A stretch of 64,000 bases of DNA from OLB6 sp964467455. GTDB taxonomy: Bacteria; Bacteroidota; Ignavibacteria; Kapaibacteriales; Kapaibacteriaceae. The notes beneath the pieces are model-generated. The model was not told the origin of the DNA. It saw only the letters and a list, made by a program, of their open reading frames with translations, and ran no database searches. Of the stretch, positions 27,020-34,523 are shown one piece after another; the stretch's first letter is position 1, and the number at the start of each line of letters is the position of its first letter. Both the position numbers and the translations under genes were made by a program. The DNA lies in NCBI GenBank assembly GCA_964467455.1, contig CAYXQJ010000006.1:1-64000 (forward strand), read 5' to 3'.

Positions 27020-27994
27020 ATGGAATACGTATTGATCGCCCTTGCGGTGTTCGTAGTGATCTTGATCTTCAAAGGCATTGTCATTATTCGGCAGGCCGAG
27101 ACGATGATCATCGAGCGACTGGGCAAATACCATCGCACATTGGAGAGCGGCATCAACATCATCTTGCCGATCCTTGACAAGTCGCGTCAGATCGACTGGC
27201 GTTTTGTGCGCACCGATCCGAAGGGCACTCATGTCTACGTGCATACGCGCACACCGCGCATTGACTTGCGTGAAACGGTCTATGACTTTCCGCGTCAGGG
27301 TGTGATCACCAAGGACAACGTCACCATCGAGATCAACGCCTTGTTGTATTTTCAGGTCGTAGATCCGCTCAAGGCCTTGTATGAGATCAGCAATCTTCCG
27401 GACGCTATCCAGAAGCTGACGCAGACCACGTTGCGAAATGTGATCGGCGAGTTGGATCTTGACGAGACGCTCACGTCGCGTGACACGATCAACATGAAGC
27501 TGCGGGCCATTCTTGACGAAGCATCGCACAAGTGGGGTGTGAAGGTCAACCGTGTTGAGTTGCAGGACATCATTCCTCCGCGCGATATTCAGGAAGCGAT
27601 GGAGAAGCAGATGCGTGCCGAGCGTGACCGTCGGGCCACCATCCTTACAGCCGAGGCCAGCAAGAAGGCCGCCATTCTTGAATCCGAGGGTCAGCGTGAT
27701 TCCGCCGTCAACTCTGCCGAAGGCGAGAAACGCTCCAGCATTCTCCTTGCTGAAGGTCAAGCCGAAGCCCGACGTCGTGTTGCCGAAGCCGAAGCCGAGG
27801 CCATCCGCCTCGTCACTGCCACCGTCAAAGAATCCGGCGGCGATCCCACACAATACCTCATCGCCGTCCGCTACGTGGAAGCCATGAAGGAAATGGCCAT
27901 GAACGGTAACAAGACCGTCTTCATGCCCTATGAAGCATCAGGCGTGATGAGCTCGTTGGGAGCGATGAAGGAGTTGTGGAAGGCTAGCAGCTAG
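27020..27994 (+). CDS. SPFH/Band 7 protein, stomatin-like (QmcA type)
   Basis: A 324-residue inner-membrane scaffold protein. One N-terminal membrane helix (VLIALAVFVVILIFKGIVII) is followed by the SPFH/Band 7 domain (QAETMIIERLGKYHRTLESG ... QIDWRFVRTDPKG) and a long Ala/Glu-rich coiled coil (EKRSSILLAEGQAEARRR). Length matches bacterial stomatins. A GGAG ribosome site is 6-10 nt before ATG. It is the last gene of the plus-strand operon with NfeD upstream; its TAG overlaps the stop of the convergent gene (shared CTAG). Confidence 0.93.
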   Translation: MEYVLIALAVFVVILIFKGIVIIRQAETMIIERLGKYHRTLESGINIILPILDKSRQIDWRFVRTDPKGTHVYVHTRTPRIDLRETVYDFPRQGVITKDNVTIEINALLYFQVVDPLKALYEISNLPDAIQKLTQTTLRNVIGELDLDETLTSRDTINMKLRAILDEASHKWGVKVNRVELQDIIPPRDIQEAMEKQMRAERDRRATILTAEASKKAAILESEGQRDSAVNSAEGEKRSSILLAEGQAEARRRVAEAEAEAIRLVTATVKESGGDPTQYLIAVRYVEAMKEMAMNGNKTVFMPYEASGVMSSLGAMKELWKASS

Positions 27995-28653
27995 TTTCCC
28001 ACGACCCTCTTGATCGCCTCGGCCGGCGGTGCTACCAGCTCGATGTTCGTCACCGGATGCACTTCCCACGGTGTACCGCGCCAGATGTGTTCGTTGCCGC
28101 TGCCGGCCGACTCATCGTCGTGCATGGCATCATAGAACGCCCAGCCCGTCACGCGCACCCAACGTCCTTCGAACGCTTGTTTCAGGCCGTCCTGACTCCA
28201 ATCCAGTCCGGCGGCCTTTGCCAGTTCACGGAAGTGCGGCGTCACCTCCACCACTAGCCGCTTCTCCTTGTTGTCGGCATCCATTAGGTCCGTCACCATC
28301 TCGATATGCGAGTCGCGCTTCCACGGATCCGTCGCCTTGCAATTACACGTCTCGATCGCCCCTAGCCGCACCTCCACCACATAACCCACGATCGACACCG
28401 CATCACCTTCCTTGAATCCCCGCGGCTTCTCCCCGGCCTTCATCAGTGTCTCAAACGTCACCCCACTCTTGATCTGTGAGGGGGCAGGCACATCCGTCCT
28501 ATTCTTCTTGATGTTCAGTTCCTTCGCCCGCTGCTGAACGGCCGAGCCGTGTTTTGGACAAGACTGGTCAAGGGGGAAAGGGTGCAGGGGTGCAAGGGTG
28601 AAAGGGTGAAAGGGTGGAAGGATGAGAAGGAGGGACAGGAGGAGGGGGTACAT
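27991..28653 (-). CDS. Exported OB-fold-like protein, unknown function
   Basis: A 220-residue protein I do not place in a named family. The middle has an OB-like strand order (EGDAVSIVGYVVEVRLGA, KRLVVEVTPHFREL, EGRWVRVTGWAFYDA) and a conserved-looking tail WRGTPWEVHPVTNIELV, which suggests a nucleic-acid- or ligand-binding OB fold. A CNC pair (ETCNCK) might bind metal. The N-terminus (MYPLLLSLLLILPPFHPF ...) looks like a signal peptide, but residues about 14-28 are encoded by the CAAGGGTG/GAAAGGGTG tandem repeat at 28571-28620, so the mature start is uncertain. A shorter protein starting later is possible. Confidence 0.6.
   Translation of the reverse strand: MYPLLLSLLLILPPFHPFTLAPLHPFPLDQSCPKHGSAVQQRAKELNIKKNRTDVPAPSQIKSGVTFETLMKAGEKPRGFKEGDAVSIVGYVVEVRLGAIETCNCKATDPWKRDSHIEMVTDLMDADNKEKRLVVEVTPHFRELAKAAGLDWSQDGLKQAFEGRWVRVTGWAFYDAMHDDESAGSGNEHIWRGTPWEVHPVTNIELVAPPAEAIKRVVGN
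28571..28622. repeat. GAAAGGGTG / GCAAGGGTG tandem repeats inside a CDS N-terminus
   Basis: About six units of 8-9 bp (aaagggtg, gcaggggtg, gcaagggtg, gaaagggtg). The same family recurs at 28868-28898, 34146-34236, 40982-41055, 46549-46600 and 59130-59180. Here it lies within the coding region of the OB-like protein's leader. Confidence 0.85.
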
Positions 28654-28740
28654 AACCGCTGCACGAGTTTAGTTTCGGAAGTGGATGTGCCAAAATAGAA
28701 AATCCCCAACTGCATAGATTCGTGGAACACCGCCTAGAAG

Positions 28741-28815
28741 TTGGATCGCGTTCGATATGCTCTGTTCATCCTCATTGGCCTGCTGTTCGCTTGGCTGATC
28801 TACTTCTCGGAGTGA
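28741..28815 (+). CDS. Candidate 24-residue membrane microprotein
   Basis: An open frame with TTG start and TGA stop reads LDRVRYALFILIGLLFAWLI followed by YFSE: a basic N-terminus and one membrane helix, with an acidic end. A stop lies two codons upstream, so TTG is the only start. The ribosome site is weak. The composition is more protein-like than its surroundings, but so short a frame could arise by chance. Confidence 0.3.
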   Translation: MDRVRYALFILIGLLFAWLIYFSE

Positions 28816-28831
28816 CCATCTTTTCCAAATT

Positions 28832-28854
28832 GGAATTTCCATTTTGGAAATTCC
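28832..28854. other. Perfect 9-bp hairpin (ggaatttcc / ggaaattcc)
   Basis: Arms at 28832-28840 and 28846-28854 around ATTTT, preceded by a related CCAAATTGG. No T-run follows on either strand, so it is not a standard intrinsic terminator; it lies between the convergent end of the pyrC gene and the candidate microprotein and may act as a bidirectional transcription barrier. Confidence 0.45.
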
Positions 28855-28867
28855 TCAAAGGAAAATC

Positions 28868-28898
28868 ACCCTTTCGCCTTCCACCCTTTCACCCTTGA
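28868..28898. repeat. CACCCTTTC / CACCCTTG repeat at the pyrC 3' end
   Basis: About three units (caccctttcgcc, caccctttc, cacccttg) of the dispersed G-rich family, in the opposite orientation to those at 28571. The array runs into the last codons of pyrC. Confidence 0.75.
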
Positions 28899-29887
28899 CG
28901 TACACTCCACGTCAACTCCCTCCCTGCCCACATGGGCACCACCGTGCCGTACATGGCGGGAATGGTCATCGACTCGCGGGTGAGGGTGATGTGTTTTTCC
29001 GGCGGGGTGACGCCGTAGATGCGCTGAGCATTGTCAGAGACAAAGGCCTGGAGCTTGTCCAAGGCGCTGTGTTTGTCGAAGAGTTCTGCTAATAGTGGTA
29101 GGAGGATCGGGGCGGTGAAGACGCCGGCGGCGCAGCCCGGACATTCCTTTTTGTTGACGGGGTGTGGGGCGGAGTCGCTGCCCATCATGAGTTTGGGATG
29201 AGCGCTGAGGGCAGCTTGTAGCAACGCTTCACGGTCTTCCGGACGCTTGGCAATGGGCTTGCAGAACAAATGTGGATTCATCATGCCCCCTACCACATCA
29301 TCGAGTGTGATGATGAGGTGGTGCGGCGTGACGGTGGCAAAGAGGTTGTCGTATTCATCCAGCAGGCGTACGGAGTCTTGCGTGGTGATGTGCTCCATGG
29401 TGATGCGGAGCTTGGGGAAGGTGACGGCAAGGTGTTTGTAGATCTCGCAGAACTCGCGCTCACGGTCCATCACAAAGCCGTGGGTCTCGCCGTGGACGAG
29501 GAGCGGAATGCCCATCTCTTCCATGCGTTTGAAGACGTGTTCCATGGCACCGATCTCACGCACGCCGGCTTCACTGTTCGTAGTGGCACCGGCAGGATAG
29601 AGTTTGATGCCGATGATCTTGTCCTTTGCTGCAGCAAGTTCCGCTTCGGAATAGTCGCGGAAGAACAGCGTCATGTAGGGTTCAAAGACGTGGCCGGTAG
29701 TGGCGCGACGTACCTCGGCGGTGTACCAGTCAAGACGCTCGATGGTATCTACCGGCGGCAGCAGGTTGGGCATGATCACGCCGCCGGAAAAATGATTGGC
29801 GGATAGCGGTGCTACCACATCCAACATCTCGCCTTCGCGGAAGTGGATGTGCATGTCGAGCGGTGAGGTCAGCGTGATCGTCTTCAT
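28889..29887 (-). CDS. pyrC: Dihydroorotase
   Basis: A 332-residue class II dihydroorotase, which closes N-carbamoyl-aspartate to dihydroorotate in pyrimidine synthesis. The metal site HxH is DMHIHFR (His13, His15); the bridging carboxy-lysine lies in GIKLYPAGATTNS; further ligands are in LLVHGETH and ITMEHITT, and the late aspartate in MGSDSAPHP. The CPGCAAGVF segment is typical of the PyrC (E. coli-like) subgroup. Length is normal. The start ATG overlaps the upstream HsdR-N-like stop (ATGA). Cytoplasmic housekeeping enzyme at the end of a minus-strand operon. Confidence 0.95.
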   Translation of the reverse strand: MKTITLTSPLDMHIHFREGEMLDVVAPLSANHFSGGVIMPNLLPPVDTIERLDWYTAEVRRATTGHVFEPYMTLFFRDYSEAELAAAKDKIIGIKLYPAGATTNSEAGVREIGAMEHVFKRMEEMGIPLLVHGETHGFVMDREREFCEIYKHLAVTFPKLRITMEHITTQDSVRLLDEYDNLFATVTPHHLIITLDDVVGGMMNPHLFCKPIAKRPEDREALLQAALSAHPKLMMGSDSAPHPVNKKECPGCAAGVFTAPILLPLLAELFDKHSALDKLQAFVSDNAQRIYGVTPPEKHITLTRESMTIPAMYGTVVPMWAGRELTWSVRQG

Positions 29888-30336
29888 AACGTTGGATAGT
29901 CCGGAATATCATGTAACAGGTCCATCGTACCGTCGGCATGCAACTGCGCACAATGGGCGGAGCGTCCGTTGGTCAACAGGACGTAGGGAGCTTTGAGCCA
30001 CAAATTATACCAAGACGTCTGACGCAGCGTATCGGCCGAGATCGGAACGTCGGGTGCTTTACATTCTACAAGCAGGTAGGGGGCGAGCTCAGCCGTCACC
30101 CACAACAGATCGTACCGCATGCCCCCTTGATGGATCGTGCGCTCCACACTGGCACGTCCGAGCGGATAGCCGCGACCGATAAGCCAATGCACACAATGTT
30201 GGCGGACCCATTCTTCGGGTGTGAGGGCAACGTATTTGCGTCGGACATCATCGTAGATCTTCAGCGGGTCGCCCGAGTGATCGATCTTGGCGCCGTAACT
30301 CGGGAAGATGAGCGAAGGAAGGGCGATGAGCGACAT
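29884..30336 (-). CDS. HsdR_N-type (PD-(D/E)xK-like) stand-alone protein
   Basis: A 150-residue protein resembling the N-terminal nuclease domain of type I restriction R subunits (PF13588-like). The visible core is MRYDLLW ... PYLLVECKAPD, matching D ... ExK, after YVALTPEEWVRQHCVHWLIG and GYPLGRASVERTI. Such stand-alone HsdR_N proteins are common and conserved in Bacteroidota next to housekeeping genes and are not linked to methylase or specificity subunits; none is present here. Role unknown; perhaps DNA repair. It overlaps pyrC by 4 nt and lies 3 nt after the SemiSWEET gene. Confidence 0.82.
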   Translation of the reverse strand: MSLIALPSLIFPSYGAKIDHSGDPLKIYDDVRRKYVALTPEEWVRQHCVHWLIGRGYPLGRASVERTIHQGGMRYDLLWVTAELAPYLLVECKAPDVPISADTLRQTSWYNLWLKAPYVLLTNGRSAHCAQLHADGTMDLLHDIPDYPTL

Positions 30337-30339
30337 ACG

Positions 30340-30621
30340 TTAGTGCAGGTCCTTCCAGCCACCGGCGCGCACGTCGCGGATCTTGACGATGAGCATGTAC
30401 GTCACAAAGAATAGCGCCACCACATTTGCCCACAAGATGCTCAGGTCTTGTTTGATGGTGCCGTAGGTAAGCCACAGCAAGATGCCCACGAACATCAACA
30501 CCAACATCCGCAGACTCAACTGGTCCACATGTCCCGTCCGATAGACCCTCAATGCCTGCGGGGCCAGTGCAAAGGTGGTGCACGTGCCGGCGATAAGGCC
30601 TATAAAGGTCACGAGGTCCAT
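30340..30621 (-). CDS. SemiSWEET-family sugar transporter
   Basis: A 93-residue membrane protein with three helices and the PQ-loop motif APQALRVYRTG in the first helix hairpin, as in SemiSWEETs, which dimerise to carry sugars passively across the membrane. The start at MDLVTFIGLIAG was chosen because the upstream in-frame ATG is made of GGTTGGTGG repeat (MNHQPPSPNHQPP). It lies 3 nt upstream of the HsdR_N gene; the substrate is unknown. Confidence 0.88.
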   Translation of the reverse strand: MDLVTFIGLIAGTCTTFALAPQALRVYRTGHVDQLSLRMLVLMFVGILLWLTYGTIKQDLSILWANVVALFFVTYMLIVKIRDVRAGGWKDLH

Positions 30622-30662
30622 GGTTGGTGGTTGGTGGTTGGGCGATGGTGGTTGGTGGTTCA
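30622..30662. repeat. GGTTGGTGG repeat
   Basis: Four or more GGTTGGTGG/GGTTGG words fill the gap between the GDPD gene and the SemiSWEET start; translated on minus they give NHQPP repeats. The same word occurs at 6785 and 47627. An adjacent stretch (30670-30700) carries CAACCCTTTACC/CAACCCTCTACC repeats. Confidence 0.8.
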
Positions 30663-30691
30663 AAAATACTCAACCCTTTACCCTCAACCCT

Positions 30692-31441
30692 CTACCCTAG
30701 TAGACTACCCGGATGGTTCGACACCACCGCACTTACGCCATAGGCAAGGGCTTTGTGGAGTTCATCGGCGGTGTTGACGGTGTAGACACCCCAGGGGATC
30801 TGATGTTCCGCGCAATCGTCGGCGCGTTTGTGGGTGAGCTCTGCGAGGGAGCAGCCGAAGGCGTCGGCATTGCAGGCGGTGAGGATCTCGGAAGGAAGTC
30901 TGGTGTCGCCAGGGACGTTGAGTGCACAGGTGTGAAGGTCCGGCGAGATCTTCTTGACCTCGATGAGTGTGCGGTGGTCAAAGGACGCAAACACGGTGTA
31001 CGGTGCCATGCCCCTTTCCATGATGAGTTCGATGGCGCGACGGATCGTGTCGAGTGCATCCGGGTCTTCATGCAACGGCTTGATCTCAAGATTGAGATAG
31101 GCGCGGTCCTTGATGAGGTCGAGGACTTCGGTGAGAAACGGGATCACTTCGCCAGTGTAATTCGTGCCGAACCACGATCCGGCGTCGAGTTTGCGGAGGT
31201 CGTCAGCCGTGGTGTTCTTGACGTGGCCGTGACCATTGGTGGTCCTACCCAACACGTGATCGTGGAAGACCATGAGCTGATGATCCTTGGAGACCTGTAG
31301 ATCGACCTCAACCATTTTAGCACCGCCTTCAAGGGCAAGCCGGATCGACGCCAGCGTATTCTCCGGTGCAATACCCGACGCCCCACGATGGGCGATCACA
31401 AAGAACGGTGTGGAGCGCACAAAGTCACGAAGCGTCTTCAT
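30692..31441 (-). CDS. Glycerophosphodiester phosphodiesterase
   Basis: A 249-residue GDPD enzyme (GlpQ/UgpQ type) that hydrolyses glycerophosphodiesters to glycerol-3-phosphate and an alcohol. Catalytic and metal motifs are HRGASGIAPENTL, VEVDLQVS, FHDHVLGRTTNG and LNLEIKP, all intact. No signal peptide, so cytoplasmic. Start at 31441 gives an ATGA overlap with fmt; an ATG two codons earlier exists. It follows serine hydrolase, miaE and fmt in an apparent operon. Confidence 0.93.
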   Translation of the reverse strand: MKTLRDFVRSTPFFVIAHRGASGIAPENTLASIRLALEGGAKMVEVDLQVSKDHQLMVFHDHVLGRTTNGHGHVKNTTADDLRKLDAGSWFGTNYTGEVIPFLTEVLDLIKDRAYLNLEIKPLHEDPDALDTIRRAIELIMERGMAPYTVFASFDHRTLIEVKKISPDLHTCALNVPGDTRLPSEILTACNADAFGCSLAELTHKRADDCAEHQIPWGVYTVNTADELHKALAYGVSAVVSNHPGSLLG

Positions 31442-32358
31442 GACCATCGACCTTCTGTTGGTCCGCGATATCCTCTGAGTACGTCACTCGTTAGCATGCG
31501 TCGTTTTCCCGGCAATTGGATCTCGTCGATCACCACGGCACCATCGGCACATCCGGCGATCAACATACCGTCAACGATACGAAACATCCCCATTTCACAG
31601 GTAAGGGGCGAGTACGACGCACGGAAGATCTTGACGATGTCGCCGTTCCACTGCGTCCAGGCCGCAGGGACGGGGGAGTGACCGTGGATGAAGTTGCGCA
31701 CGCTGCGGGCCGTGGCCGTCCAGTCGATGACGCTGGTCTCGCGAAAGACCTTCGGTGCGGGACAGGCGAGCGCATCATCTTGCGGCTGCGGTGAGGCCGT
31801 ACCGTCGATGAGGTCGCGACACGTCGCGACGGCACATTCTGCCGCCAACGGTTTGAGGGCATCGTAGAGTTCACCCGCCGTGCAGCCGTCGGGGATGTTG
31901 AAGGTGATCTGACGCAGGATGGTGCCGGTGTCGACAACATCGTTCAGCAAGAACGACGTCACACCGGTGACCGATTCTCCGTTGATGATGGCATGGTTGA
32001 TCGGCGCAGCACCGCGATACTTCGGCAACAAGGAGGCGTGGACGTTGAACGCACCGAGCGATGCACGACGATAGACCTCGGCAGGCAAGATGCGGAAGGC
32101 GATCACGCAGAGGATGTCGGGCTGTATGGCATTCAGCCATGACAGGAAGTCAGGATCCTTCAGCTTCGACGGTTGTTGAATGTCGGTGATGCCAAGATCG
32201 ATCGCTGCTTGTTTGACAGCCGACGGTACGATCTTGAGTCCACGACCTTGCGGCTTGTCGGGCACGGTCACAACAGCCGCGACACCAAATGCCTGATGCA
32301 GTGCCTGCAGTGCCGGCACGGCAAAGTCGGGCGTGCCCATGAAGACGATCTTCGCCAT
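31438..32358 (-). CDS. fmt: Methionyl-tRNA formyltransferase
   Basis: A 306-residue enzyme that formylates initiator Met-tRNA from 10-formyl-THF. The N-terminal domain has FMGTPDFAVPAL and PDKPQGRG; the active-site block is FNVHASLLPKYRGAAPI with the catalytic His in HASLLP, and later GVTSFLLNDVVDTG. The C-terminal domain ends with the LTSDVLRG strand. Size is normal. It overlaps miaE (TGATG) and GDPD (ATGA), so translation is coupled. No def gene is nearby in this window. Confidence 0.95.
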   Translation of the reverse strand: MAKIVFMGTPDFAVPALQALHQAFGVAAVVTVPDKPQGRGLKIVPSAVKQAAIDLGITDIQQPSKLKDPDFLSWLNAIQPDILCVIAFRILPAEVYRRASLGAFNVHASLLPKYRGAAPINHAIINGESVTGVTSFLLNDVVDTGTILRQITFNIPDGCTAGELYDALKPLAAECAVATCRDLIDGTASPQPQDDALACPAPKVFRETSVIDWTATARSVRNFIHGHSPVPAAWTQWNGDIVKIFRASYSPLTCEMGMFRIVDGMLIAGCADGAVVIDEIQLPGKRRMLTSDVLRGYRGPTEGRWS

Positions 32359-32939
32359 CAGCCGTGCATCGTAGGTTGGTTGTTCAGCGAGGCGATGATG
32401 TCGGCTTCGATCTTGCCGATCTCATCAAGACGTTTCTTCACGTCTTCGATCGGGAAATATTCACGCGCAATGTCGGTGTAGGCACGGTAGTGTCCGGCCT
32501 CCGATGCCAACAGCGACTTGTACAACGCGCGCATCTCTTCCGACGGAGCATGTTCGGCCAGGAGAGAGAATCGTTCGCACGACCGTGCTTCGATGAAGGC
32601 ACCAACGATCAACGCATCGAGCAATCGATACGGCTCGGCATTCCGAATGTGGTCATGCAGACGTTGGGCGTAAAGGTTGCCCGTATCCTTGGTCAATGGG
32701 ACGCCCCTTTTCTCAAGGATGTTGACGACGATCTCGAAATGGTCGAGCTCTTCCTTGGCCAGATCGATCATGTCCTTGATCAGCCGCATCCGATCGGGAT
32801 ATCGATTGATCAACGCCAAGGCAAAGGCCGCGGCCTTCTTCTCGCAGTGGGCGTGGTCGATCAGGATCTCGTCAGGGTGAGCGACGGCGACCGGGATCCA
32901 TTCAGGTTGTGATTCACGTTGCAAGCAAAGCATCTGCAA
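32358..32939 (-). CDS. miaE: MiaE-family tRNA-(2-methylthio-N6-isopentenyl)-hydroxylase
   Basis: A 193-residue nonheme diiron protein that hydroxylates ms2i6A37 in tRNA. The diiron four-helix bundle is marked by DHAHCEKKAA, LAKEELDHFE (ExxH), EARSCERF and ASEAGHY (ExxH). Length fits. Position next to fmt suggests a translation cluster. The start at the beginning of the frame (MQMLCLQRES) is typical of the family. It follows the serine hydrolase gene by two nucleotides. Confidence 0.9.
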   Translation of the reverse strand: MQMLCLQRESQPEWIPVAVAHPDEILIDHAHCEKKAAAFALALINRYPDRMRLIKDMIDLAKEELDHFEIVVNILEKRGVPLTKDTGNLYAQRLHDHIRNAEPYRLLDALIVGAFIEARSCERFSLLAEHAPSEEMRALYKSLLASEAGHYRAYTDIAREYFPIEDVKKRLDEIGKIEADIIASLNNQPTMHG

Positions 32940-32941
32940 AG

Positions 32942-34315
32942 TTACTGACCAAGCACGCTGATAAGTTGTGTCAGCATACCGGCAAACTCTTGCAGGTCAA
33001 CGTCGCGATCCGTGCGCAGCCAACTACACGAGAGCGCATACCACGTCCCGTTCTTGTGTTGCAGCAGATACGTCATGTTCAGCACACCGGGCTCGCTGCC
33101 GCCTTTATAGCCAACGGTCGTCCACACCTTGCGATCGACGTCGATGCCGCCATTGATGCCCAAGATCTCGATCGCATCGGCCACTGCCGGTTGTGTTCTG
33201 TTCTGATAGAACCACTGCATCGTTCTGCAGAGATCGGATGTCCGTGCGAACCACTCCGCCCCCTTCAATGCGACCGGTGTGTCGACGAACTCGACGGTGT
33301 CCAGCTTCGCAACGCGCGTGAATGAGCGCAGGTATTCGTTGCGTTGCCGCTCGTCAAGCGTCTCAAAGTGGCGTGCCGGTTCGCCCCCTCCCGTATACTT
33401 CAACAGGAACAGATCACGTGTTGAGAGAAAGGGGCTGTTCAGTTCCGGTTTGGAATGGCCCATCACGGACTGCATGGCACTGACCTTCTCACGTTTGAGG
33501 AAGTGCAGCAAGTGGTCCGTTGCCGTGTTGTCGCTGATGGAGATCATCTGCGACGCCAATGTATGCAACGTAACAGGCGCACCGTGTGGCCACTCTTGCA
33601 ACACACCGGAGGGAAGCGACATGATATTCGTATCGAGTCGTGTCACCTCATCCCACCGATGTTCACCCTTCTCGATCGTGCGTGCCAGCTCGCCCAGGAT
33701 CCACAACTTGAACGTCGACCCCGTCGGCATATAGGCCGCAGTGTCTTTCGCCACGATGACCTTATTCTTCGTAAGGTCCATGATGCATAGACTCGTCGAA
33801 CCTTCAAAGCTCTTCAACTGTGCGATCACCGTGTCAAGAGAGTTCGTCCGCTTCACCGGTGTCGACACGAACAATCCGCTGATCTTATGCGGCGGCGTCG
33901 GCTCGATCACGATCGAGATCGGATAGACATATCCCGAATCACTCAGCGCCTCGGCCTTTCCGGAATACTCCGACGTGGTGGACACCATCTTGATCGACGT
34001 GCACGTCCCGGCCTTCTGCATCAACTGCATCAACCCCATCCGCAACTGCATCGGCGGCACCTGCTTTAGGAACTCAGCCGTGAACATGGAATCGGCAGGG
34101 GGCGGAGTGTTGGATAACAGCAGACAGACTTGATTTAGTCTGAAGTCAAGGGTTGAGGGTTGAGGGTTGAGTGTAGAGGGTTGAAAAGGCGAAAGGGCGA
34201 AAGCGCGAAAAGGCGACAGGGCGAAAAGGTGAAAGGGAAGTACGATGAAAAGAAGTACACTGAATAAAGGACGAAGGACGCCGGACGTTGGACGATGGAC
34301 GCTAAATATTGGCAT
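32942..34315 (-). CDS. Class A beta-lactamase-like serine hydrolase (ORF12/LpqF-type)
   Basis: A 457-residue exported protein. The lactamase-like half (from about residue 160) has Ser200-x-x-Lys203 (STFK), Ser261-Asp-Asn (SDN) and a KGGSEPG in place of KTG. The preceding part (SMFTAEFLKQVPPMQL ... GYVYPISIVIEPTPPHKISG) resembles the N-terminal domain of clavulanate-cluster ORF12 and mycobacterial LpqF, so a hydrolase or esterase rather than an antibiotic-resistance lactamase is likely. The start at MPIFSV (34315) opens a hydrophobic leader; residues about 28-58 are encoded by the GGTTGAGGGTTGAG/GAAAGGGCG repeat. The more upstream in-frame ATG looks like non-coding leader. Confidence 0.75.
   Translation of the reverse strand: MPIFSVHRPTSGVLRPLFSVLLFIVLPFHLFALSPFRAFALSPFQPSTLNPQPSTLDFRLNQVCLLLSNTPPPADSMFTAEFLKQVPPMQLRMGLMQLMQKAGTCTSIKMVSTTSEYSGKAEALSDSGYVYPISIVIEPTPPHKISGLFVSTPVKRTNSLDTVIAQLKSFEGSTSLCIMDLTKNKVIVAKDTAAYMPTGSTFKLWILGELARTIEKGEHRWDEVTRLDTNIMSLPSGVLQEWPHGAPVTLHTLASQMISISDNTATDHLLHFLKREKVSAMQSVMGHSKPELNSPFLSTRDLFLLKYTGGGEPARHFETLDERQRNEYLRSFTRVAKLDTVEFVDTPVALKGAEWFARTSDLCRTMQWFYQNRTQPAVADAIEILGINGGIDVDRKVWTTVGYKGGSEPGVLNMTYLLQHKNGTWYALSCSWLRTDRDVDLQEFAGMLTQLISVLGQ
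34146..34236. repeat. GGGTTGA and GGCGAAAG tandem repeats within a CDS leader
   Basis: A run of agggttg units followed by aaaaggcg/aaagggcg units. The array lies in the N-terminal coding region of the serine hydrolase, where it encodes SPFRAFALSPF- and PSTLNPQPSTL-like segments. Confidence 0.85.
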
Positions 34316-34339
34316 GATTCTTTCTACCTCCACATCATC

Positions 34340-34444
34340 ATGAAATCCCTCCACATCATTCAGCTTCCATCGAGCAACTGTCCGAAAACGTTCGTGACGG
34401 TCGTAGATCCGTATTGGATGCAACGGAGGGTTTTGAACTCGTAA
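34340..34444 (+). CDS. Candidate leader peptide before the MFS attenuator
   Basis: An ATG-TAA frame of 34 codons (MKSLHIIQLPSSNCPKTFV..., ending MQRRVLNS) lies 29 nt before a perfect intrinsic terminator that in turn lies right before the MFS ribosome site. No good Shine-Dalgarno is seen. If real it would be a regulatory leader peptide; it may equally be chance, since the opposite strand is also open here. Confidence 0.25.
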   Translation: MKSLHIIQLPSSNCPKTFVTVVDPYWMQRRVLNS

Positions 34445-34473
34445 TTAGCCATAAAGCTAGCAGTTTTCAACGA

Positions 34474-34502
34474 GGCGACCCTAACGAAGGGTCGCCTTTT
34501 TT
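34474..34502 (+). terminator. Intrinsic terminator / probable attenuator upstream of the MFS gene
   Basis: Perfect 9-bp GC-rich stem GGCGACCCT (34474-34482) / AGGGTCGCC (34488-34496) with a 5-nt loop, followed at once by six T. The MFS ribosome site (AAGGAGGAGGT, about 34511-34521) starts only 9 nt later, so transcripts for the MFS gene must pass through the terminator. An upstream AGGGTT (about 34427-34432) could pair with GACCCT as a short anti-terminator. Confidence 0.75.
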
Positions 34503-34523
34503 GTTTCTCGGAAGGAGGAGGTC

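Noticed and set aside
26975..27853. 292-codon minus-strand frame opposite the SPFH gene
   Set aside because: Antisense shadow of a well-supported stomatin; the composition is what the complementary codons would give.
27991..28653. Calling the OB-like protein a thermonuclease or DNA-binding protein by name
   Set aside because: The strand pattern fits an OB fold but no catalytic residues or family signature are visible.
34380..34470. tRNA gene before the MFS terminator
   Set aside because: The ggttttgaactcg stretch hints at a T-loop but I could not build a cloverleaf or find a matching acceptor stem.
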